Shown: positions 31,392-44,189, numbered from the stretch's first letter. The stretch: 64,000 bases of DNA from Euonymus europaeus (GCA_963580455.1 OY756967.1:19266022-19330021); one strand, 5' to 3'. The notes: generated by a model from the letters alone, not told the origin. Translations and numbers: made by a program.

Positions 31392-33434
31392 TTAAACCTT
31401 GTTGGCAAGATCTACCACGCTATCCTCAGATTCCTCTGCTTCTTTTGTCTGAATCTGGATAGGCTTGAAAGTATAAATTTTCGAGCACCATAAGTAGTAA
31501 AGAAGATTAAAAACTTGCAACAAAGTAAGCAACCAATAAAAGTACTCCAATTTCCCCTTGTTCAAGTTATCATCCGGTAGCCAATTCGATCCATTAGGCC
31601 CTGCAGTAAACTTGTGCACCAATGTAACCAGCAATGTGCTCGCATAATTCCCAACCGAAATTACAGTAAAGAAAACTGCAGTGGCACTACTCCTCATGCT
31701 CTCCGGTGCCTGGTCATAGAAAAACTCCAAGTGACCAATTGACATAAATGCTTCTGCTATACCATGTAGACTATATTGTGGCACTAGCCATAAAACTGAA
31801 ATGGGGATTGTTTGATGAGAATTCACGAGTCCATGATCCAATGCAGCATGTTTTCTCTTCACTTCGACGAATCCAGCAACTAAGCTGGCTAGGATTGATA
31901 TGACAAACCCGATCCCCATTCGGCGTAAATATGTTATGCCACGATCGAGTCCAGTGAATTTCCGAGCTGTAGGAATGAAGACACGATCATAGAACACTAT
32001 AGTGCCAAGCATTGAACACATGGTGAAGACGGACATGGAGCCGGCGGGGATTGCAAAGGACTTGGTCAGGTTCCTGTCCATTGATATTGCTTGTTGAAAG
32101 GAAAATGTGCTTTGTTGGGCATATGTTGTGATTAGGAGGATCCCTGCAGCCCATATTGGTCCCATTCGAATTATACATTTCAGCTCTTCCACTCGATGAA
32201 TTGTGTTTAATCTCCAGAAATTTGGGGATTTGAGATTGTTCTCTTCTGTCACAATTGCTGCCTTGTCAAGAAATCTGCAGTTGCATTACATTAGTTAAGG
32301 AACTAGGCATGCTCATATATCATATTCAATTGCTCATATGGAAGGAAAGAGACTTATTACTTCATTTGTTTAGAGTGAAGAAGCTTTCCATCCCTACAAA
32401 TAGAAGCATCTAGCTCATCATTCTGATATAACACCTTCGGGTCAGAAATGGATAGATTTCTTTTCCTGAATGCGGACACAGATACCTGAACCAACCGGGT
32501 AAACGGACTCCCAGCCGGATCCAAGTTCCGATAAAGCCGGTAACCAAGAATGAATGGAATTACACAGAGAAACATTGCCACGGTTGGAATTCCAAGGCCC
32601 CATCCCCATCCAACATTATCTTGAATATAAACAGGAACGGTCACAGCAATCAAAATTGACACCCCCATCACAAAATAATACCAATTGAAATACTTGCATG
32701 TCCTGGTGGCCTGCTTAGGATCCGTTTCATCCAATTGTTCCGCCCCGAATGCAGCAACACATGGTCGAATACCACCCGAACCGATGGCACTGAGTATGAG
32801 AGATATGTATAGAATTGCCAACTGACTAGTATCAGCTTCTTGGCACACCTCATCACCTTTACATGGTGGTGGCCTTAGTTGGGGAAGTATTGCTGACAAA
32901 GTTAGGCTTATCATTCCCTACAATTACACGACCAAAATGTAAAGTAGTCAATCCTGTGTGACAAAGTTGCTGCTAAACCATATATAACAGTGCTTACGAT
33001 GAGATATATGATCGAACCGGCTGTTATAGTCCAGAACTTTCCGGCATACGCGTCGGCGAGGAAGGCACCAAGCAAAGGTGTGAAGCTTGAAGTTCCTTCA
33101 AAGTTTGTGAGGGTGTTAGCGGCTTTGGTTAATGGCATATGAAGCTGAGTAGTCAAGTAGTTAATCATGTTAGCATTAAACCCCACCACTGCCAGCTTCT
33201 CACAAACCTCATTTGCTACACCAAGCCAAAAAATAAAACATAGGATAAATGAAAATGTGATGAAACATAATCTCATGAATATCTTTTAAACGAAGAAATA
33301 AATTGTGAAAAAAAGGTACCAAAAATGAAGGGCATTGTAATAAGTCCTCCCTTTTGTTTTTCAATAATATTATTGCTCTTTTTCTCCTCCATGTTTTCCA
33401 TATTCTTTGAAGAAGTATTAGTGTTGATTTTCAT
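31392..33434 (-). CDS. NPF3.1: NRT1/PTR family transporter, NPF3 type
   Basis: Proton-coupled transporter of the NPF/POT family; NPF3.1 members are reported to move nitrite, nitrate or gibberellin. Four exons (33434-33320, 33215-32998, 32917-32361, 32274-31392) join in phase to 590 aa, normal for NPF. The E-x-x-E-[KR] proton-coupling motif of helix 1 is seen as NEVCEKL (Glu41, Glu44, Lys45). The following VVGFNANMINYLTTQLHMP, NFEGTSSFTPLLGAFLADAY and SAIGSGGIRPCVAAFGAEQL are hallmark NPF helices, and 12 membrane segments are expected. The N-terminus KQKGGLITMPFIFANEVCE is characteristic of clade NPF3. The C-terminal cytosolic tail ends DLANKV. Three in-frame ATGs (codons 1, 12 and 15) are possible starts; I took the first. 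A three-codon upstream frame (ATG ATA TGA) precedes it. Confidence 0.93.
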
Positions 33435-34743
33435 ATCATGACACCCCAAAGACTTATTTATAGGCCTCTATGAAAGTGTATAATTTTTTGACAGGCAGTA
33501 ATTTTGTACCAAGTGAAAATTATGGCCCTAGAGTAGTACTTGTAGAACATGGGGTAAATTAAGATGAAAATAATCGTATACTACAATTGTTCGGAATTTT
33601 ATTAAAGTGATGTTTGGTTGGCAGCGATAGCATAAATGTTATATTTTTTAGATTTTGGTAGCGTTACATGATTTTAAACCCCAAATATTTAGAATATTTT
33701 ATCATATTCACTCCTAAAAAAACACGGTTTCACTCTTCACACCCTAAGTTTACCTCCGTCACAAATTGCTTCCAGGCAGGCTGCCCATTCCAATATTTCT
33801 ATTCTTTGCTTCCTCACACATCTTTCCATTCCTCTCCCTCATTTAGCAGATTTCTTTGAGGGCTCTAGGCCCCTCTCCCGCTTCTCAAATTGCTTCGACA
33901 GTTTGTTTATCGATGTTATTGTCAGGATTGGTTTGATTTACAAAAGGTTAATCACTACATGCTATTGGGGTCTTTAATCTATGATTTAGCTTGCTTTCTC
34001 CATTTGCTTCTCATGTTGTGTTCGTTGGATAGGTTTTATTTTACTGAAAAAGGATTATTATATTTGAGGAGGATTGCTGCATTTGTTTGGACTATTTCCT
34101 AGATGTTGTTTTCAGTGGAAAGAGAGAAATTGAGATGAACTTATTTTGAATTTGTTTTAGATTTGATGCTTTGTGTATGAAATGGATAGGTTGGACTATT
34201 TTCTGGATATGAAATTAAATGGATTGTTGCATTTGTTTGTACTATTTTCTGAAAGATTATATTTTCTGTATGAAATGATTTTGATTTGATTGATTATATT
34301 CGTTAATTCAGACAACAATTTGATAATTAATTACAATATTGTAGACAATAATATATATATATATATATTTATATATGTGTGTGTGTGATTTAATATAATA
34401 TTTTAAAATCACCATAAACTTTCAAATATTTAATCAAAAAATTCTTGAAATCGATATTATAAAAAGGGAATTGTTTTTATGAGTCATTTTTCGATCGGTA
34501 AATCCTGTTAGTGAAATTACAAGCAAAAACAATCGGAATTGTAATATGCTTTTAATAATCCTAACAAGTGGAACAAAAATATTTGAAGTAGCCACCAGGG
34601 GCATTTCCCAACCAAGTCTAAAATGGAGCTTAAATGACATTTGATTGACATTTAGAAAGAGGAATGAGATAAAATAAGGGTGGAAATCACCCATTCTATT
34701 GTTTGGTTGATTTTGGACGATCAAGTTTCAAACTCATCTCACC
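33435..34743. other. NPF3 promoter side and AT-rich spacer
   Basis: Contains a (TA)n run near 34349-34368 and loose direct repeats with 'ttggactattt(c/t)ctggat' at 34080-34270. The 33.7-33.95 kb part is pyrimidine-rich and resembles a leader, but no coding frame follows. Confidence 0.45.
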
Positions 34744-34966
34744 TTGTTATTAAAACATAATGTCCCACACATCGATTGGGCAAGTCCACTGCTGCTAAAG
34801 TGATTGTAGTGCCAATAGTTGATGCGACAAGTTTAAAGGTGAACAGTAAGGCTTCAAATAGGATTAAGGTCCAATTTGGAATAGTTGGGTCTAATCAGCT
34901 TAAAGGACGAAGTGTTGATGCTGCAAAGATGAGTATTGAAGTTTTTGATTTGGATGAAAAAAATGG

Positions 34967-35991
34967 ATGGGCCGGTTGACAATGGGTCGGGTCTTTCAGG
35001 CCCAATTAGGAAAGAATCTATTAATTGTGGTGTAACTTCTTGAACAAATCCAAGCAGCCCAAATTTGATTAGTAATAACAGAGGGAAGATTAGAAAAAAG
35101 AGAATAAATTGAAAGAATAAGAAATACATACAAGTCAAAAAAAATAATACTACTACAATAGATACTATCCTTAATAATCCATTACAAACCCATCCACCTC
35201 ACCCAGCCCCACAACAATTACTTCCTTTAATCCCAACCCGCCCACCTCACCAAGCCCAACAAACAACCACCTTGACAATGCTATCAATCCTCCACCCGAA
35301 CCCTTGGCTTTTTCTCATCCCATGATAACCCGCCACAGGGCCGGTATCTCTAAACCAAAAGTTCGGACCGATGGGACCATAAAGTATCCTGTTTGTCATA
35401 CCTTACTAGCTGAATTTGACTCTATTGAGCCCAGCTGTTTTACACAGGCAATAAAAAACAAAAAATGGCGTGCTGCTACGACGGAGGAAATTAATGCTTT
35501 GCTAAAAAAATGACACATGGACTTTTGTTCCGCCATCTCCCAACAAAAATACAGTGGGATGCAAATGGGACGACAATGAATCCCAACCCGCCCACCTCAC
35601 CAAGCCCAACAAACAACGACCTTGACAATGCTATCAATCCTCCACCCGAACCCCACGGTCAAAAAAATGACACAGTTCAATAAATTGAAACCCGACGTTC
35701 GACAGTACAAAATACAGTCGAACTCGCCCAAATTTGTAGAGAGATGTCTTACATATTAGTTTATTAGAGATTATGGGGATCAAATATCTGGATCTTCGGA
35801 TTAAGAGGCTGATTTTCGTGTTTGTAAAATGGATGGGCTGGTTGACAATGGGTTAGGTCTTTCAGACCCAATTAGCAAAGAATCTGTTAATTGTGGTGTA
35901 ACTTCTCGAATAGGTCCAAGCAGCCCAAATTTGATTAGTAATAACAGAGGGGAGATTAGAAAAAAGAGAATAAATTGAAAGAATAAGAAAT
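34967..35991. repeat. Direct repeat of about 160 bp flanking the Copia piece
   Basis: The segment at about 34967-35128 (atggatgggccggttgacaa ... gaataagaaata) recurs at about 35829-35991 with a few substitutions. The Copia-derived sequence lies between them. Confidence 0.85.
35229..35670 (+). mobile_element. Ty1/Copia polyprotein fragment with a 75-bp duplication
   Basis: The frame from 35304 reads HPMITRHRAGISKP, then CFTQAIKNKKWRAATTEEIN, and after a one-base shift TWTFVPPSPNKNTVGCKW. This is the start of the Copia reverse transcriptase (RVT_2) domain. The 75-bp stretch 35229-35303 is repeated almost exactly at 35579-35653 and cuts the domain off after GCKW. Confidence 0.85.
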
Positions 35992-37760
35992 ATTATGGGG
36001 ATCAAAAGACAGTTGATTAGAAAGAAAGCAAAAGACAGTTTGGCTCCAATGAAGTATGGTCTTATGCTAGCACAGATGCAAAAGCCAGTGAAGCAAAAAA
36101 GTTTGGAGAATTAGCAGCATAGTTGAGAGTGATTCAGAGAAGATCAAAGTGGCCGAAATTTCAATATCTGATGATGGGATCTCGAACTGCAACCTTGCGA
36201 TAAGGAGTACTCATCCAACGATTGAACAAGATCATGTTAGTGAAACTCAATCTAGCTCGAATTGTGTGCATAATGATATCAGAAAAGAAACGGAGGAGAC
36301 ATGGAAGATTGGGAAGCGGCTAGGTCTGAAGAATGTTGAAGGGGATGAAGAGATTGTTCAAAGAATTGAGGAGATGATTCACAGATAGGTGGCTGATTGG
36401 GTTAAGGGGCAGCAACAGACAAGATCTCGATAGTCGTTGGCTTCGTTTGTGTCAAGGTCTAGGTTAAATTTTTCATCATGTCTTGCCTTCTTTCCTGGAA
36501 TATTTGAGGTGTTGGGAGCTACTCGAAGAAAAGGGTTGTTGTTCGTTGGGTGAGGGAAAAAAATCAGCTTTCTAAGTCTAATTAAATCCAAAATCCCTGG
36601 GGCCAATAGAGGGCTAATTCATAGTTTATGGGGTTCTGATGGATTTAAGTGGAGATGTTGTGATGAGGTGGGGAATCTGGAGGTTTGTTATGCATTTGGA
36701 ATCCATGTTTCTTTTCTCTCTCTACTACTTCAATAGGGGATAGCTGGATTCTTTTAGAAGGAAGTTTTCCTGGTTGAAACTTCCCTTGTGTTATTTTATC
36801 TATTTATGGCCATAATTCTGTGATTTTGCGTGCTTCTCAATGGGATGACCTAAAGAATTCAAAGATGTCAAGCTCGTTGCCTTGGTTGATTTTATTTTAT
36901 TTTTTTTGGGGGGAGGGGGGAGCTGGGAATTCAACGAGATTCTTCTTCTTCGTGATAGGTTAGGTTGTTCTTCTTTTTTGAAGGGTGTGAAATGTTTTTT
37001 AGATTTTTTGAATGTTTGTAATTCGGTTGAGCTGCCGCTTGGGGGGAGGAAGTTCTCTTGGTACAATTCAGTTAGCATGTCCCGTATTGATAGAGCTTTT
37101 ACGGACACAAAGCAGTTAGATTATTTTCCTCAATTGTGCTTGCAAGGTTTAAGTGGAGGGTTATTTTATCACTACTCGTTGCTTATCAGTTTTCAAGATC
37201 AGAATTAGAGGCCAAGAGCTTTTTTTATTTCAAGATCAGAATTGGTGGTTACATCCTAATTTTAAAGATTTTGTTTGTGAGTCCTGGTCTGATTTGGGAA
37301 ACTCAGTGGTCGGACATTATGGGACTGTGTTGAAGTTGAAACTTTTGAAAGCTAAGCTTAAAGATTGGAACATTTTTGTCTTTGGTAATATTGCAGAGAC
37401 ATTAAAATCTATCGAAAAAGATATTGATGTGCTGGAGAAAGAAAGAGAATTAGGTTTTTTTAATAATGTTGATATGCAAAAATTGAAGAGCTTGCAGTTG
37501 GATTTCTGGTCTATTAGCAAACAGCAAGACAGATACTAACAGCAAAACTTCAGGATTCAATGGATAAAGGAAGGGGATCACAACACAAAATTCTTTCATT
37601 CGATTTCGAGCTTAAGAAGAAAAATGAACAGCATTGCAGATCTTGATATTGAGGGTGGTCGAGTAGAAAATCCTGAGGATGTCATAAAAGCAATTTTCAC
37701 TCACTTCCAGCTACAATATTGGGCCGTGAATCTGAATTATGTGGACTGCTTTGGAAGTTT

Positions 37761-40671
37761 TGCAGGTCTTGTTGCAGGCAACTGGGGGTAATTGGTTATC
37801 CTCGCGATCTAGGTTTTGCTCTTGCGACGGTAGATCTTTTGGTTAAATGGCGTATTTACTCTACGTGTAGGCCTTAATGTTGACGTGTTCAGCCAAACGG
37901 ACGACCGCATTTTTTGGGTTACGTTTAAACCAAAATACTGAACGCAGGCCTAAACTCACACAGAATCATGACTATGAGTCTATGATCCATCAGGTGAAGA
38001 AAAAAAATAATATAAATCGCTTGCTAAATAGTAGGGGAAGGAAAACCTAACTAATATCTTTGTTATTTTTATGTACAAAATAATTAAGGAGCCCATGTGG
38101 AAGAGTTCAATATGAAATAAAAGACGGTTGTGCCTGAATTAAAAGGAGCCCATGTGGAATTGGGTAACTCCAATGCCTACTTGTTAGGGGCCTGGTAAGT
38201 GGTGTTGTATAAAGCCCAAGTAGCCTATTACTTCAGGAATTGGGTTGGTTTTAAAACGGTGAAATGACTTTGTCATGCGAGAAGACTACATTTCCCTTCT
38301 AGGCCCAAACATAATATTTCAACTGAGAAGTCGACTTCGATTGCTGAAAGCTGGAAGAAATAAAATTTCATGAAGAAGAAGACGGTGTGTTCAGGCCTTT
38401 GGGGTGCGAACGATTGAACATCTCAAAAAAATTGTCAAAAAGGTAGGGTTGGTTCGGCAGATAACTTTGGTATGCTAATAGTGTCTCTTTCGAGAGACTA
38501 TGATGATGCTCTTTTAAAGACATGACCATTTTCGTGGCATGACGTCAATTGTCATGAATGATGACGTGTCATTGTGAGCGAATTCATAAATTTGTATACG
38601 AGCATTAGTTTGGCATTGAGACAAGGTGATGGAAAGTATGTCCATGGTCGATGCACTCTTGAAAAAGTTAAACGTGGGCTGCACCGTAACCTTTTAGTAA
38701 GTTGTTGGACATGAATTAAAATGAAATTCTTATAATGAGATTTTTAAGTGTATTCTCCCTATGATGGTATATGACGATTCTCTATATTGATATTGATAAT
38801 TATGACTGCTGGAGTGTTTTTGCGACAATAATGAGATTTTTTTAATCAAGTTAGATATCATTGATGTTGTATAAAAAAAAACGTGAAGATAACATTGAGA
38901 AAGACAACCAAATTGAATTTGACTAGTGGATGATAAGGTTGGAGAAAAGTTGGAGACTAAGGCGTATATGGCAAAGGTGGATGTCGTATCCAATTTGTAT
39001 GTGGAAAGGTGGGTTATTATTCATGTTGATGTTTATTTATATATGTGTGTGTGTGTCAGAGACATTGATTAAGAGAGTAAAAGATTTAGAATAAGGATTA
39101 TCATAAAGAATAAAAGAGCAAATTTGGAAAATTCTTTCTGGTGCAATTAATTTTTGGGTGGGGAGAATTATTGGGAGTGTGGTTGAAAACATCTCTCAAT
39201 ACAATCACATCAATAAAAACACATTTTTTTCATATATTATTCATTACCTATTAATTTCTTAATGTTACATTTCCTCTAATAGATTACTCATGAAAGCGGG
39301 TTTCATGACCGACAAGATAAAAAAAATTATGAGATGAAGGGCGAGCACGAATCATGATCCTCATTGTCGTTTCTTCCCTGAACGTTGAAACGGTAAATAA
39401 ATTTTCAGTGGAGTATTTGGGCTTTGAGAGGCTATCGATGAGCTCCAAAATTAGGATCCTCATAAAAATAATTAAATAAGATTTAAAGGAGTTAACATTT
39501 TATTTTTAAGTAGTAATTAAGTAAATATCATTAAGCTAATTTTTATCTAAATAAAGCCTAAATATGTTTGAATCTAATATGATATTATTAATCTTTTAAA
39601 AATAGAAGAGCTTGAAAATTTGAGAATCGTAGGCGGTCCGCCCGTCTCGCTCCACCCCACAAACACGCAAACGAGTGCCCTTGTCAATCAAATTTAAATA
39701 AATAAATATTTAATTTGTTATCAGTGAATTAAATAATTATGTCAGATCCTTCGTCACAAAAGCAAATCTGCCCACAACCAATTTTGCCGCCACTGGGCCA
39801 TACACACCACAGAGAGAACAAGTTTGGGTCCTGGCCTTTTAATTACTGCCATCCGATTTTAGTTCCCTGTCAAATGGCATCTTACCCCACATTGCTTTTT
39901 TTTTTTTTTGAATAACAAACACACACACATTGCTTTTGATGTGTAAAGCAACCCAGCTTCGGATACCTGACTAGTTTAATTCCAAAACAAGTCACGATCC
40001 AAGTAAAACCTCTTCGCTTAGCATAGATTAAAACAAAAACTCATTACCGTGGTTTTGAAAACCGGACTGATTATTGAATCAAAAAATTATTCGGTTCATG
40101 ATTTAGTGATTCAATTGGGATTCAATCGGAGTTTGGGCAATGTTTAATATAATAAATTATTATATATTTATATATTATAAGTAGTAATTAAAAATATTTT
40201 ATATTTTATAATATTCTAAATAACATTGAAAGACAACAGTAATATGTCTTCATTAAAAAATTCACTACCATTCATATGTTCTTAATTTTTTTTTAACCAA
40301 AAAATATATGTCAAATGATAAAACAAATAAAAATTACTTGTGTAATCATATAATCATAAATTCAAATTAAATATTCATTACAATTCAAATTAAGAATTAC
40401 ATGAGTAGAATCATATGTATATTGCAACCATTTTCCATCATCATCATATGAGTTTTTATCTCAAAAAGTTGACAACATTAATCTATGAAAAAATTAACTT
40501 AAATTTATTGCAAAGAATTTTTAATAAATTAAATATTTGAAATAAATGTTTGTATGTGTGTGTGTATATCATTTTCTATAAACTAAAAATTTTATATATT
40601 TATCTTCAATAAATATGTTATTTTTATACACATTTTTTAGAAATCCATATATTTATATTTCACTATTAAGC
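37761..40671. other. Intergenic spacer
   Basis: No gene recognised. At 39888-39937 a poly(T) run is bracketed by copies of cacattgctttt. Near 38541-38575 three TGACG-type motifs, one a full tgacgtca palindrome, cluster, but no gene start lies near them. Confidence 0.45.
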
Positions 40672-40674
40672 TGT

Positions 40675-41893
40675 GTGTGCATAGCTTAATTGGTAAAAGA
40701 CAAACTTTTAGTAAGAAGGTCATGAGTTCTAGGGATATTTGCACAAAATACCTCCTCCATAATCGAAAACTCATATTTGACATACTTCTCGAAAAACTAA
40801 ATAAATGACCTACTTTCATAATATTATGACTAAAGTGTCCTTCAGTGGTCGAGCACTTTGGTCAAGCATTGGTTGAACTTTTTTTGTTATGTGACTTTTT
40901 TTATTAAGTCGGGCAAAATTTTAATTTGTGGTCGAGCATTCAATTTAAAAAAATTTAAAAAAATTGCACGAGGGCTCTATTCGTTGTTGAGCAATCGAAA
41001 ACATTAGGGAGGCTAACAACTTCCTATGGATATAATCGAAAGGAGCGAGGATATTCTGCTGAAGGCAAAGGGTGGTCCCTGAAAACTCTAGAGAAGCTGC
41101 ATCATCCCCTCCAGGTTAATTCCCTAGTTGCTTTCGATTTCATCCATAGAAAGTTGTGAGCCTGCTTAAATATTTTCGATTCTCCGACAACGGATAGAAC
41201 ACTCACACAAATTGCGTGAGGGCTTTTTAAAAAAAATTGGTCAAAAACATAAAACAAATAAAATATAATATATAAAAAAATGATGAAGTCATGCTCGACC
41301 ACAAATGAAGAATTGCTCAACCAGGAAATAGTGAAGTGCTCGACCTGTAAATATTGTTGTGCTCGACCTAATTAACATAAAAAAGAACAGATCACTTCCT
41401 GACCAAATAAATAACGAAATTAATACGTGAACGAATAAATACTCAACCACAAAAAAAGTGTTCGACCTCATTCCGAAGCGATTTTAAAAAAAACGAGAGA
41501 GAACCTTCATTATGAACAAACATGCAGACAAGATTGATGACCTTAATACGTACCTTCTTCATTAACAAACATCCAGGCGATATTAACAAACATGCAGAGT
41601 CCACCTATTGGATATATAGCATGAGAAAGAATGTGATTCTTCATTATTAGGAAATGGAAAAAATAGATCAAGTTAATGAGAAATTAGGAAGTGGAGGAGA
41701 AGAAGTGGAAGAGGGTTATTTACTTTTTTTGGTTGCAAAAATAGGTGATTTATTTAGTTTAAAAAAACAGTTTAAATATGGATTTTTGATTATCGAAGGG
41801 GTCAATTTTCTTAAATTCCCTGAGTTCTAACCCAATAAAGAGTCTCATGATCTCACTAGCCAAAATGGTTTTATTTATTATTCGCCACAATAA
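40675..41893 (+). mobile_element. tRNA-derived SINE split by a MULE
   Basis: The left part has an A-box-like gcatagcttaattggtaaa followed by a B-box-like start 'ggtcatgagttcta'. The right part resumes at 41821 with tgagttctaacccaataaag. The MULE at 40732-41820 sits inside the B-box. The exact outer ends are not clear. Confidence 0.6.
40723..41829. mobile_element. Non-autonomous MULE (1089 bp) with 9-bp target duplication
   Basis: The element is 40732-41820. It starts GGGATATTTGCACAAAATAC and on the other strand starts GGGAATTTAAGAAAATTGAC. The imperfect terminal inverted repeats run about 78 bp and share an inner 'AAACTAAATAAATSACC'. It is flanked by tgagttcta (40723-40731 and 41821-41829), the 9-bp duplication made by Mutator-like transposases. 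Inside, short copies of 'gtcgagcac' or its complement recur on both sides. No transposase is present. Confidence 0.88.
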
Positions 41894-41934
41894 GAATAAT
41901 AGCCCATGATCCGTCATAAAATTGAACCATTTTG

Positions 41935-42055
41935 CCTTTTTCTTTTTTTAGTAAAAAAAAGAAAGTGCATGTTCCAACTTAGGCCATCTCAAACTGACGA
42001 CTCGTGATTACATACTCCAACTCGCTAATTGAGCTATCGGATTAATATTGAACCA
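41935..42055 (-). mobile_element. SINE-head-like fragment
   Basis: On the minus strand the sequence reads ccgatagctcaattagcgag, an A-box-like tRNA-derived head, followed by sequence resembling SINE bodies and ending in an A/T-rich tail. This is weakly supported. Confidence 0.35.
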
Positions 42056-42210
42056 TTTTGTTTCTGGAAACGTCTTTCATATTTAGCTCTAAAGTCCTAC
42101 ACGTATATATATTTTTAAAAAATTAAATGAACTAGAGCAATTTACAATACGTCATCGTTCCGTCCAACAAACCAGGGACGTCCGATTCTAATCTACGGTG
42201 AATTTAGCCG

Positions 42211-42720
42211 TCACGAAAATTCCGCATATTCCGACGGGTAACAAAGATCAGAATGGTCAAACAACCCACCGAGGGCCACGTACTCCTGGTTCAGATTTTC
42301 ACCGACTCCCAACACAAACGAGTCATAACACGCGATCTGGTCATCGAACCCCCATAACTCGTCGATTCCAGACGAAGCTCGAACCAACTCAATCACTTCA
42401 TTCTTAAATTCCTCGCTAGAACTAATCGTGGGGGGCAAACCGAGCTCATCGTCGGTAGCTTCTAGAAGATACCCCAGATCCGGCTGAGACTCACCGGAAT
42501 CTGAAGTCAGATCAACGATGGGCACCGGAGATGATGACGAAGCGGATATTTCTTCTTCGAAACTCTTCATGACCGAGTCTAGGTCCTGCATGGCCGGGTC
42601 AAGATCGGATTCGTCAAGTACACCTAACAAATCGTCTCTGACTCGTTTCACCTCGGGTGAGTCAAGTTCCAGCTCGTCCGATTCATCTCTGACCCGCTTT
42701 CTGCTACTAATCTCTTCCAT
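42211..42720 (-). CDS. Conserved acidic plant protein of unknown function (intronless)
   Basis: 169 aa from the ATG at 42720 (MEEISSRKRVRDESDELELD). An ATG nine codons further upstream (42747) is in frame, but the MEE start looks like related plant proteins I recall, which also begin with MEE and a K/R-R-x-R-D motif. The basic KRVRDES and KRVRDD could be nuclear signals. The middle is Asp/Glu/Ser-rich (FEEEISASSSS). The C-terminal half holds DDELGLPPT and ELWGFDDQIACYDSFVLG, which looks structured or peptide-motif-like. No known domain is visible and I assign no function. A TATA box lies about 100 bp upstream on the same strand, and the leader is purine-rich on the plus strand. Confidence 0.8.
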   Translation of the reverse strand: MEEISSRKRVRDESDELELDSPEVKRVRDDLLGVLDESDLDPAMQDLDSVMKSFEEEISASSSSPVPIVDLTSDSGESQPDLGYLLEATDDELGLPPTISSSEEFKNEVIELVRASSGIDELWGFDDQIACYDSFVLGVGENLNQEYVALGGLFDHSDLCYPSEYAEFS

Positions 42721-42822
42721 ATGGGAAAGTACAAAAGAAAAACGCAAGGCTTAACCGCTATAGCAGTTGTAAGAAACGAATAAACGTTGAGCGTTGTGGT
42801 GAGAGAAGCCGAAGATACATAA

Positions 42823-42832
42823 GTTTATATAA
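42823..42832 (-). promoter_or_regulatory. TATA box of the 42.2-42.7 kb gene
   Basis: On the minus strand the sequence reads CTTATATAAACT, a consensus plant TATA box, about 105 bp before the chosen ATG. Transcription would start near 42795. Confidence 0.75.
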
Positions 42833-42849
42833 GGAAGAGAAAGTAGAGA

Positions 42850-44155
42850 GAGAAAGAAAGAAATAAGAGAGAGTGGGGTCATGATGAAGACGCAGGCGCG
42901 TGGGAACACGGACGTCCGCCTTTAATTATTTTTCCATATTGGCAGTCGGGCTTCCCACCACCTTATTCTTTTTATGATTTTTATTAATTGGTTTGAATTC
43001 CTTCTTCAAGTCCGGTTTTTGTGGGACCCAAATGCCTTAGTCAAACATGGCCAAGCCTTAGCTTTTCTCCAAGTTATAATTTTGGCTCGGCTCGGCACGA
43101 TGTGGCATGCGTGAACTCATTGGAACATGGTTCGGTGTGGAGGAAAATTGAGCCTCTCATGTAACAGTAATATCTAGAATCCAGTTCAAATAACTAAATT
43201 GAGAAGTTGTCGGGATTCGGATTCAAACTCGTTTTCAAATCTAATAAATTTTTATATTTTGATTTGAATTCTAGAAATAAAATTTATGTTCAGACTTGAG
43301 GATCGCACAAAATTTAATATCCCTAATTCGTGATGTGGCATTTGCAAAGGATTGGGTCGTAGGGAGTAGTAGGCAATTGATGACGCATTTTTTGTGGCAC
43401 CCTATGTTTTTTAAAATTGTGATTGAGACGGCCATTTTCCTTTGAAAAATATTAAAAAATTAATTTGGGAAGAAGAAATACGTAACTTTCACGATGCAAC
43501 GAATCAACCATACGATTGTGATTCTTATGATACTCGACTTTCATGTGGCTGTGGCTGATCACTTCGTTCTTTATGTCAAATTTGACAAGTTTCGTTTTAT
43601 TTTATTTTATTTTGCTAAAGACAAAATATAAATATAAGTAGATATAATCGGTACAAAAAGTTAAATAAGGTAATTTAATTTTATGAAACTCAGCATTAGT
43701 TGGTATTTGTTTTTTTCACAAAATATCGGTTGTGATTTGTCTTCGAATGGACCGACCAAATTAATTCCATACGGAACTCCTCAGTTGGTTTTGTTTCTCT
43801 CCAATCGCTCATTGCCGAATGCTGATGGTTTTCAATTTTGCTGAATCAGAGACAGATCCATTGTTCACCTAATCAAAAATAAATAACGATTTGATTTTAT
43901 AATTTCATAGACTATACAAGATAAAACAAACAAAAAATTGAAATTTTTTAGTAGGTTTGGTAGAGTTTATTTACCAAACAACTCATAAATATTATTTTAA
44001 TTGAAGCTAATTTCACAATTTCAGATCATTTTTTCCTCTCTCTCTTTTTATCACTTCAACCCCACCCCCCTTTGTTTTTTGAGATCGCTTATTTTCTCTT
44101 TTCTTTGAGATAACATTACTCTCTATTTTTTCATCTTTTTTATTTTATTTTATGT
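42850..44155. other. AT-rich spacer
   Basis: No gene recognised. The base composition drops sharply in GC after 42960. Confidence 0.45.
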
Positions 44156-44189
44156 CGTGTTGATTTCTTAATACTTTTTGTAAGAAATA

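Larger units (their letters stand above)
34744..37760 (+). mobile_element. Degenerate L1-type LINE interrupted by Copia sequence
   Basis: Plus-strand fragments in different frames resemble plant L1 LINEs: an ORF1-like end (about 36250-36390, WKIGKRLGLKNVEG), then the start of the endonuclease (SWNI*GVGSYSKKR at about 36495), a later endonuclease block (GGRKFSWYNSVSMSRIDRAF, 37045-37110) and the linker before reverse transcriptase (IQWIKEGDHNTKFFHSISS, about 37560). Stops and frameshifts are many, and the reverse transcriptase itself is missing. It ends near 37760 without a clear poly(A). Confidence 0.75.

Noticed and set aside
33668..34102. Possible leader and first exon on the plus strand
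   Set aside because: The sequence looks like a leader plus intron but no coding exon follows before transposon sequence begins.
38541..38580. Cluster of TGACG motifs including tgacgtca as a regulated promoter
   Set aside because: No gene start lies within several hundred bases on either strand.
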